Shown in pieces: positions 4,735 to 9,026 of a DNA stretch of 9,026 nucleotides. The translations under genes and the position numbers were made by a program. Below the pieces are notes generated by a model. The model searched no databases. It was not told the DNA's origin and saw nothing but the letters and a program-made list of their open reading frames with translations. This DNA is from an uncultured Candidatus Saccharibacteria bacterium (GTDB taxonomy: Bacteria > Patescibacteriota > Saccharimonadia > Saccharimonadales > Saccharimonadaceae): contig CAOQNC010000025.1 of NCBI GenBank assembly GCA_948511255.1, positions 1-9,026 on the forward strand. Direction: 5' to 3'. Within the stretch, counting starts at the first letter, position 1. The number at the start of each line of letters is the position of its first letter.

Positions 4735-5610
4735 TTACAGTCTAACAGCAGCTCGAAGTTTCGCGCTCCTCGCTCTTGGGTTGATAAACAACTCCTCATT
4801 TTCCGCAACCACCGGTTTCCGTGTCAGCACCTTCAACAATGATTCCTCGCCATGCGCCGAAGCTTCCTTCAGGTAATCCTTCACCAACCGATCTTCGAGA
4901 CTATGAAAAGTAATCATCGCGACTCGCCCGCCCGGCTTCAAAATCCGTGGTAATAGTGGCAAAGTCCGCTCAATCTCTCCTAGCTCGTCATTCACGGCTA
5001 TCCGAATCGCCTGGAAAATCCGCGTCGCCGGGTGCACTTTTCCGTGCCGCCCAAACTTCGCCAGCGCCTCGCCCAGTTGCTTCGTCGACGTCCACGGTCT
5101 CCCGTGCACAATCGTCCGAGCCACCAGCTTCGCAAAGCCCGGTTTCTCCTCGCCATATTTCTCCAAAATCTCCGCCAGATCCGCCTCGCGCCATTTATTC
5201 ACGATTCGATCCGCCGTCAAATCCTGGGTCTGGTCCATCCTCATATCGAGCGGCCCATCCTTCGCGAAAGAAAACCCTCTTTCTGCTCTATCCAGTTGCG
5301 GGGAAGACACTCCAAAATCCATCAATATCATATCATAGGCGTTTCCACACTCAATTTCCTGTAGCACCGCATTATAAAAGTTTAAGTTCACGATTCTCAC
5401 CGGGTGACTCGCAAATTTCTCCCGTAGAATCTTCACCGCGTTCTCGTCTCGATCGACCAGCGTCGCTCCCTTATAATTCTGTGTTACATCCAAAATCTCG
5501 CTCGCGTGTCCCGCATACCCCGCCGTCAGGTCAAGATAACTCTCGCCTTCCTTCGGTTGCAAAACCTCGAGCACCTCTGATAATAATACAGGTTTATGAA
5601 GTTCTTCCAT
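4735..5610 (-). CDS. rsmH: 16S rRNA (cytosine-1402-N4)-methyltransferase RsmH (MraW)
   Basis: RsmH uses S-adenosylmethionine to methylate N4 of C1402 in 16S rRNA, at the ribosomal P site. The 291-residue protein has the family landmarks in order: HKPVLLSEVLEVL at the N-terminus, the SAM-binding loop DLTAGYAGHASEIL (about 27-40), DFGVSSPQLD (about 99-108), GPLDMRMD, the GEEK segment, HPATRIFQAIRIAVNDEL (about 193-210), ITFHSLEDR (about 231-240) and a C-terminal NPRARSAKLRA. The length is normal. I chose the ATG at 5610, not an in-frame codon at 5646, because the upstream codons overlap the TATAAT box and the family starts a few residues before HKPVLL. There is no Shine-Dalgarno, and transcription should begin at the ATG. 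It leads the dcw cluster as usual, but no mraZ precedes it. Confidence 0.95.
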   Translation of the reverse strand: MEELHKPVLLSEVLEVLQPKEGESYLDLTAGYAGHASEILDVTQNYKGATLVDRDENAVKILREKFASHPVRIVNLNFYNAVLQEIECGNAYDMILMDFGVSSPQLDRAERGFSFAKDGPLDMRMDQTQDLTADRIVNKWREADLAEILEKYGEEKPGFAKLVARTIVHGRPWTSTKQLGEALAKFGRHGKVHPATRIFQAIRIAVNDELGEIERTLPLLPRILKPGGRVAMITFHSLEDRLVKDYLKEASAHGEESLLKVLTRKPVVAENEELFINPRARSAKLRAAVRL

Positions 5611-5616
5611 GTTATA

Positions 5617-5622
5617 ATTATA
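5617..5622 (-). promoter_or_regulatory. rsmH promoter -10, leaderless start
   Basis: TATAAT on the minus strand lies exactly 6 nt before the rsmH ATG, the same distance as at ftsI. A weak -35 candidate TGGCGA sits 17 nt further upstream (5645-5640). The predicted transcription start coincides with the start codon. Confidence 0.65.
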
Positions 5623-5765
5623 CACTACGCGTTCGACTTTCGCCACTTCCGCGCACCTCCCGGCAAAAACCGTTCAGTCGCATAACCATAACTTTTACTT
5701 TTGTTTGAAACCGTTCAACTAGAAATTTCCGCGTTTTTGTGTTTTTCGTTTCTTTTTGTTTGAGT

Positions 5766-5843
5766 TATACACTTAATCTACTACAATTTCGGCCTGCCGA
5801 AGCAAACCACGCATTGTAGCCGTTGAGAGACTTATTGTGTATA
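5766..5843. other. Nested inverted repeat, possible RNA fold or cruciform
   Basis: TATACAC (5766-5772) pairs with GTGTATA (5837-5843) and TAA (5774-5776) with TTA (5832-5834). Inside, CTACAAT (5781-5787) pairs with ATTGTAG (5813-5819) and encloses TTCGG/CCGAA (5788-5792/5797-5801). The three-tier fold spans 78 nt. No T-run adjoins either end in the right place, so it is not an intrinsic terminator. Transcribed strand unknown. Confidence 0.5.
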
Positions 5844-5855
5844 TGTTGAGTGGTT

Positions 5856-5878
5856 GGTCCACATTGAAAATGTCGACC
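5856..5878. promoter_or_regulatory. Dyad-symmetric site, operator-like
   Basis: GGTC.ACATT (5856-5865) and AATGT.GACC (5869-5878) form a 23-bp dyad with a 3-bp centre and one mismatched pair. It contains a GTCCACA core resembling a DnaA box. It could be a dimeric regulator site or the stem-loop of a leader to the doubtful frame at 5901. Confidence 0.4.
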
Positions 5879-6136
5879 GATAGAGTTAATTGGGAGGTGT
5901 TTGTTGGATGTGCGTATTGGTTTCGGTTTCGCGTATCCTAAACGCGCGCAAAAACTCCTAGTTGGCCGGTTTCAAACTTTGTTAATCTACTTACCTTCTT
6001 TAGATAACGATTTTGTGGTTGTTTTCGCCCGCAGTAAGTGTTTATTTCGAATCTTCAGTTTTCCTGAATTGTTTATTTTCGTTTTATTTCACTTGTTTGT
6101 GTGGGTGTTCGTCCACTGATTTAAGTTTAACCGACT

Positions 6137-6271
6137 TTTTCCAAAAACACAAGCCCATTTTCCAAACTTTTTTCAACATCCCCTTCCCACTTTTCCACAG
6201 CCCGCGCTTATTTTCCCTATTCCAACAGATACCAAACTTTTCCACACTCCCCGCTCCCGCCATGTGGAAAA
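6137..6271. repeat. Cluster of DnaA-box-like sequences
   Basis: TTTTCCACA, one base from the DnaA box TTATCCACA, occurs at 6191-6199 and 6238-6246, and on the opposite strand at 6263-6271. Related TTTTCCAAA sequences lie at 6137-6145 and 6158-6166, and TTTTCC again at 6211-6216. Spacing is roughly 20-33 bp. The cluster adjoins an AT-rich stretch (about 6010-6130). This resembles part of a replication origin or a DnaA-responsive site. Against a chromosomal origin, the plus strand stays C-rich on both sides and no dnaA gene is in the window. Confidence 0.45.
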
Positions 6272-6293
6272 CCGCCACCAACCGAACAGCAGA

Positions 6294-6317
6294 AGGCGCC
6301 CTCCTTCGAGGACGCCT
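6294..6317. other. GC-rich hairpin downstream of the 6336-6857 gene
   Basis: AGGCG-CCTC and GAGG-CGCCT pair over 9 bp with one mismatch around a CTTC loop. On the minus strand it follows a T6 tract (6328-6323) instead of preceding one, so it is not a standard intrinsic terminator, although it lies about 20 nt beyond the stop codon of the minus-strand gene. It may protect the 3' end of that mRNA. Confidence 0.45.
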
Positions 6318-6335
6318 CTGGCAAAAAACATAAGA

Positions 6336-6857
6336 TCAGTCCATCTCACTGAGCAGCTCCAGACTCTCCCAGAGCTCTTCCGGAATACCCCTCAGCTTCA
6401 TCATTTCCCGGTTTACCAGCTCGTCATCGTTCAAAACGACGTTCAGTTTCACCTGCGGAATCACCGGCTTCCGGCTCATGCCATTATGACCATCGATGAT
6501 CAACCCCACCTCATGCTCGCAGTCATAATATGCGTTCACGCACAGTCCCAGCAGCTCCTTCGCGCCCGCAAAGCCATCCATCTCCGGCTCCGGTCGCGTC
6601 GTGCTGACGTCAATCACTCTCGCCATGAGGTTTACCAGCTCGCAGTTCTCCGAACGCACTTGATCGTTGCCGATCTCGCCCGGCTTTAACGTGCATTGCG
6701 CCGGCTCTGTCCAGGCCTGTCTGAACGGACCGTCGCCCACGGCGACATACTTCTGGACGGAAACACTCACCGTCTCCCGCCTCCGAATCGCGTTCGCCCA
6801 AGTGGCCACATCCGGCACCTCAGTCATCACATACAGTCTGTCAAACAATTTCTTCAC
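6336..6857 (-). CDS. Hypothetical soluble protein, 173 residues
   Basis: I do not recognise a family. The protein is acidic overall, has no signal peptide or membrane helix, contains four Cys (about residues 55, 71, 106 and 113), two His near 115 and 125, and two Trp in the first 50 residues. The C-terminal part (GLIIDGHNGMSRKPVIPQVKLNVVLNDDELVNREMMKL) looks like a folded alpha/beta segment. The start is a GTG at 6857 with a weak AAAGG just upstream; an ATG at codon 11 is possible but has no ribosome site. Codons are G-ending like the other minus-strand genes, so no recent transfer is evident. It has a near-consensus promoter about 100 nt upstream, suggesting strong expression. It is divergent from the KwaB-like gene across a 440-nt region with the 20-bp repeat array. 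Confidence 0.7.
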   Translation of the reverse strand: MKKLFDRLYVMTEVPDVATWANAIRRRETVSVSVQKYVAVGDGPFRQAWTEPAQCTLKPGEIGNDQVRSENCELVNLMARVIDVSTTRPEPEMDGFAGAKELLGLCVNAYYDCEHEVGLIIDGHNGMSRKPVIPQVKLNVVLNDDELVNREMMKLRGIPEELWESLELLSEMD

Positions 6858-6898
6858 GCACCTTTCTCAATTTTTGCTCACAAGGAAACTATTGCCGA

Positions 6899-6904
6899 AT
6901 TATA
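6899..6904 (-). promoter_or_regulatory. Second possible -10 for the 6336-6857 gene
   Basis: TATAAT on the minus strand, giving a start near 6892 and a leader of about 35 nt. There is no good -35 at 16-18 nt and no TG extension, so it is weaker than the promoter at 6959-6987. Confidence 0.3.
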
Positions 6905-6958
6905 TAAGATTTTCGACAATCCAAACGCAGGTGGTATCTTTCAACCCCTTACTCCTCC

Positions 6959-6987
6959 ATTCTAGCACACATTTCATTTTTTGTCAA
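6959..6987 (-). promoter_or_regulatory. Near-consensus promoter of the 6336-6857 gene
   Basis: On the minus strand: a perfect TTGACA (6987-6982), a 17-nt spacer and TAGAAT (6964-6959) with an upstream TGC. This is the best housekeeping-type promoter in the window. Transcription would begin near 6952, giving an approximately 95-nt leader that starts with a GGAGGAG stretch. Part of that leader may have a regulatory role, but no known riboswitch is evident. Confidence 0.8.
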
Positions 6988-7042
6988 GCATGGGCTCAAA
7001 AGCCCTCAAAACTGCCGCCGACAGAGGTCATTCTCGCCCTTC

Positions 7043-7150
7043 CCCGCCACCATTCGCCAAAACCCGAACATCACCACCTCCACCCGAACAAACTTCCATT
7101 TTCCCGAACATTCCCCGCCAAACCCGAACACTCATGTCAAAATCCGAACA
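7043..7150. repeat. Iteron-like array, CCCGAACA every 20 bp
   Basis: CCCGAACA starts at 7063, 7083, 7103 and 7123, and TCCGAACA at 7143. The period is exactly 20 bp, about two helical turns, so all five lie on the same DNA face. A degenerate copy, CCCGCCAC, occurs at 7043 in phase. The 12 bp between copies are not conserved, so this is an array of binding sites rather than a duplicated block. An AT-rich stretch (7171-7240) follows, then the promoter of the KwaB-like gene. Possible roles are cooperative binding of a regulator of either divergent gene, or an initiator-type (iteron) site. Confidence 0.8.
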
Positions 7151-7269
7151 TTCCTCTTCCCATTCCCTCCCAAATATTTTATAACTCCAATTTTTCTCAT
7201 GCTATAGATCTTGCAGCACTATCATAAACATTTCTTAATCAACCCCTTCCCTTTTCTCCCCTCTTACGC

Positions 7270-7292
7270 TATAATGATACAAAATGAGGAGG
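7270..7292 (+). promoter_or_regulatory. Promoter -10 and Shine-Dalgarno of the KwaB-like gene
   Basis: TATAAT (7270-7275) with only a poor -35 (TTCCCT at 7247-7252) is followed by AGGAGG (7287-7292) six nt before the ATG at 7299. The leader would be about 17 nt. Weak -35 plus strong ribosome site suggests that activation may be needed; the 20-bp repeat array lies about 120 bp upstream of the -10. A second -10-like TGCTATAGA occurs at 7200-7208. Confidence 0.6.
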
Positions 7293-7298
7293 TAATAT

Positions 7299-8552
7299 AT
7301 GGATAATTCCGACAATTCAGTCGATCAGAACACCGCGGCCGCTGCCGCCGAACAAACCGAGCAAACTTCGCCAGCCACAGACGAAGCCCAGACTAACGCC
7401 GACATTCTCGCCGCCCAAGCCGCTCAAACCCAGGCCGAATCCGCCGAGGCTGAAGCCACCGAACCTAACAACGCCGATGACGACGAGCCCGTCGACCTCT
7501 CCCAGGGCGCCAACACCACCGACGCCGCCCGCACCGATGACGACGATATGGACGACCGCGAATATCGCCGCGCCGAAGATTCCTTCGATGTTTTTCATTG
7601 GGCAAACGAAGTCGACGAAATTAAAAACAACGTCTCCGTCGAGCTTTTCCTCTTCAACAAAAACTACACCCCCTTCCGTGTCCGCTATTCCGATACTCTC
7701 ACCGCCTCCGTTAAAGCAATGTTCATGCAAGAAGCCACCGGCTTCATCATCAAAGAAGCTGACAAAGGCCTCGAGTGCCGCGAATACGAAAAATCCGACG
7801 GCGAAGATAAGGTCATCTACCGCACGAAACTCAGCAACGTCGGCCGCGCCGAGACCCTCATCCACCTCATCGAACACGAATATCGCAACATTGACTCCTA
7901 TACCGACCACGTCGACGAGTTCAAAAAGGTGAAAGGCATCCTCGCGAAGTTCTCCTACCCTGGCAACGACGGCGAAACAAAAGTCTTCTACATCGCGAAA
8001 GCCATCTCCCCCAGCTCCGCTCTCAAAGGCGGCACTTCATGGGAGCTGAATGGTGAGAGCTTCGAACCCTTCTCCGCCGAAGTCGCCCTCAAAATGCCCG
8101 ACGACAACCAAGTCGCTATCATCGACGGCACTATCGTCATTTTCAACCAATCAAAGTTCGAGAACCTCTTCCAATACGATTACAAATCCCAGGTCATTGC
8201 CGACTCCAAGGCCAAGGAAATCACCGACAAATACAAACTTTCCTTCGCCGAAGGCCTCACTCTTAATTCCCTCCTCCAGGACCGCAAGCCCCTCGTGAAG
8301 AAACTCCAATCTCTCGACATCGCCGCCGAAATGCCCCAAGACAAACTCATTGACTACGCCGACGAAATGCAACTCGAACTCATGACCGACGACGACGGTT
8401 CAATCATCATCATGGACGACAAAGACCTCACCATGTTTGTCAACCTCCTCTCCGAAGACTACTTCGTCTCCCCAGTCAACGGCCGCCGCTACGAGATCAA
8501 GTCCAAGAAACTCCTCTCCGACCCCGAGGGAGAACCGCCCCGAGGCGCGTAG
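7299..8552 (+). CDS. KwaB-like (DUF4868-type) domain protein with acidic disordered N-terminus
   Basis: KwaB is the cytosolic DNA-binding partner in the Kiwa anti-phage system; DUF4868 proteins also occur alone with unknown roles. The 417-residue protein has two parts. Residues 1 to about 95 are low-complexity, rich in Ala, Glu, Asp, Gln and Thr, hence disordered. Residues about 105-405 resemble DUF4868: a beta-rich N-terminal part (VSVELFLFNKNYTPFRVRY), a central IDGTIVIFNQSKFENLFQYD (275-294), a helical RKPLVKKLQSL (329-339) and the C-terminal EDYFVSPVNGRRYEIKSKK (386-404), a typical ending of the family. No membrane helix. KwaA, the membrane partner, is not in this window. It is the only large gene on the plus strand, with C-ending codons (GCC, GAC, CTC) that mirror the G-ending codons of the opposite strand, suggesting long residence. 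The family call is from recalled pattern and needs a profile search. Confidence 0.65.
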   Translation: MDNSDNSVDQNTAAAAAEQTEQTSPATDEAQTNADILAAQAAQTQAESAEAEATEPNNADDDEPVDLSQGANTTDAARTDDDDMDDREYRRAEDSFDVFHWANEVDEIKNNVSVELFLFNKNYTPFRVRYSDTLTASVKAMFMQEATGFIIKEADKGLECREYEKSDGEDKVIYRTKLSNVGRAETLIHLIEHEYRNIDSYTDHVDEFKKVKGILAKFSYPGNDGETKVFYIAKAISPSSALKGGTSWELNGESFEPFSAEVALKMPDDNQVAIIDGTIVIFNQSKFENLFQYDYKSQVIADSKAKEITDKYKLSFAEGLTLNSLLQDRKPLVKKLQSLDIAAEMPQDKLIDYADEMQLELMTDDDGSIIIMDDKDLTMFVNLLSEDYFVSPVNGRRYEIKSKKLLSDPEGEPPRGA

Positions 8553-8561
8553 GAATTGAGC

Positions 8562-8590
8562 GAAGACTTTAAGTTTTACTTAAAGTCTTC
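8562..8590 (+). other. Perfect 12-bp hairpin after the KwaB-like gene
   Basis: GAAGACTTTAAG and CTTAAAGTCTTC flank a TTTTA loop, 10 nt after the stop codon. No T-run follows the stem, and a classical terminator lies about 55 nt further on, so this one may act as a 3'-end stabiliser or a processing site, or be an inverted-repeat remnant. No recognisable gene lies between it and the terminator. Confidence 0.65.
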
Positions 8591-8644
8591 CGAAATGACA
8601 CCCGCGCACGAAGCGAACGCAGTAAGCGCTGGATAATAAAAATC

Positions 8645-8668
8645 TGCCCCGTCACCGGGGCATTTTTT
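8645..8668 (+). terminator. Intrinsic terminator, bidirectional
   Basis: TGCCCCG (8645-8651), loop TCAC and CGGGGCA (8656-8662) make a perfect 7-bp stem followed by six T on the plus strand. Five A before it (8638-8642) give a T-run on the minus strand. It ends the KwaB-like gene and can also end the convergent CYTH gene. Confidence 0.9.
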
Positions 8669-8695
8669 CTAGCTTAAATAACCGCCGCCAACAGT

Positions 8696-9026
8696 CTACC
8701 CAGCCGCCGGCAACAAAAACTGCTGCATCTCGCCATTAAGAATCTGGAAATACGCCTGCATCGTAAAAGCCTTCTGCCCCAGCATCGAAAGAATCGTAAA
8801 CAAGTCCGTCCTAAGCGCTTCGACCGATTCATTCTCGTCCATCTCCGCCTCAATCTTCAAAAACGGCCCTTGCACGCCTTCAACTTCATCCAAATAAATC
8901 ACCGTCCGGTTGTCGAGCCAAACTTCCCGCCGTTGCCGGCTCACTTCCGCCGCCTTCCGAAACCCCAGCTGGTGAATCATCCCCGTCGCTTCAGTGTAAT
9001 CTCCGACCCGCGTAAAGTTCACATAA
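8696..9026 (-). CDS. CYTH-domain protein, C-terminal part
   Basis: CYTH proteins (class IV adenylate cyclase / thiamine triphosphatase superfamily) bind triphosphates in a beta-tunnel; bacterial members are often inorganic triphosphatases. The visible 110 codons cover the second half: DYTEATGMIHQLGF (the aLLxxLGF helix), RQRREVWLDNRTVIYLD with the basic R-x-R-R, then VEGVQGPFLKIEAE, which matches the family LDxVxxLGxFxEIE strand that supplies acidic metal ligands. A C-terminal helical part (about 65-110) follows. The frame is open through the window edge and the initial E-x-E-x-K motif is missing, so the gene continues past 9026; the internal GTG at 9022 is not taken as a start. It is convergent with the KwaB-like gene and shares its terminator. 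The exact enzymatic activity cannot be decided from this part. Confidence 0.8.
   Translation of the reverse strand, partial: YVNFTRVGDYTEATGMIHQLGFRKAAEVSRQRREVWLDNRTVIYLDEVEGVQGPFLKIEAEMDENESVEALRTDLFTILSMLGQKAFTMQAYFQILNGEMQQFLLPAAG

Larger units (their letters stand above)
5640..6335. other. Long intergenic stretch with an AT/GT-rich core
   Basis: No convincing gene in about 700 nt. From about 5690 to 6120 the plus strand is rich in T and G, against the C-rich composition elsewhere in the window, so the segment may differ in origin or function. A 72-codon frame from a TTG at 5901 to 6119 has a GGGAGG six nt upstream and a hydrophobic C-terminus (FIFVLFHLFVWVFV), but it uses a rare start and shows no recognisable family; I leave it as unproven. 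The stretch holds two folded elements (5766-5843, 5856-5878), a cluster of DnaA-box-like sequences (6137-6271) and a hairpin at 6294-6317. Confidence 0.5.

Noticed and set aside
5901..6119. 72-residue plus-strand ORF with GGGAGG upstream
   Set aside because: TTG start, no recognised family, no clear promoter, and unusual composition of the whole segment; possible but not supported enough to annotate.
1..9026. tRNA, rRNA or CRISPR array
   Set aside because: No GGTTCRA-type T-arm in a tRNA context, no rRNA motifs, and the only regular array (7043-7150) has an 8-bp core every 20 bp, far from a CRISPR layout.
1..9026. Recoding of TGA as glycine (code 25) as in Gracilibacteria/Absconditabacteria
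   Set aside because: The recognised genes contain no in-frame TGA, and two of them end in TGA at plausible positions.

Overview
The window looks like chromosomal DNA of a reduced-genome bacterium, most likely from the Patescibacteria/CPR and possibly Saccharibacteria. The evidence is a stripped-down cell-wall (dcw) cluster on the minus strand, read right to left as rsmH, a 23-codon ORF, a structured gap, an ftsL-like gene, a pemK/mazF-like toxin gene, ftsI (class B PBP) and mraY. Three of the wall genes (rsmH, ftsI, mraY) have a TATAAT box placed so close to the ATG that their mRNAs should be leaderless or nearly so. The lineage is inferred from gene order and style; there is no rRNA to confirm it. 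TGA behaves as a stop.

Layout: 1-458 is the start of mraY (runs off the left edge). 534-731 is a nested inverted-repeat element covering the ftsI stop codon. 712-2445 is ftsI. 2451-2497 holds two mirror-image divergent promoters, one for ftsI and one for a roughly 220-nt plus-strand transcript that ends at an intrinsic terminator (2688-2724). 2686-3125 is a PemK-family toxin gene split by a -1 frameshift. 3426-3818 is the FtsL-like gene, preceded by a short ORF that overlaps its start. 3905-4565 has no convincing large gene but is full of hairpins and repeats. 4566-4637 is a small ORF with a perfect Shine-Dalgarno. 4735-5610 is rsmH. 5611-6335 is a compositionally different intergenic stretch with folded elements and a cluster of DnaA-box-like sequences. 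6336-6857 is an unrecognised gene behind a near-consensus promoter. 7063-7150 is an array of five repeats at an exact 20-bp period. 7299-8552, the only large plus-strand gene, encodes a protein with a KwaB-like (DUF4868-type) domain. 8696-9026 is the C-terminal part of a CYTH-domain protein that continues past the right edge.

The wall genes form a functional set: MraY makes lipid I, the FtsI-type PBP cross-links septal peptidoglycan, the FtsL-like protein probably supports the divisome, and RsmH modifies 16S rRNA. Unlike a classical dcw operon, they are separated by promoters, terminators, a toxin gene and structured RNA candidates, so each is probably transcribed separately. The right half looks like accessory sequence: a possible defence-type protein, an iteron-like array and an orphan gene. 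The plus strand is C-rich over most of the window: minus-strand genes favour G-ending codons and the plus-strand gene favours C-ending codons, indicating strong strand asymmetry.
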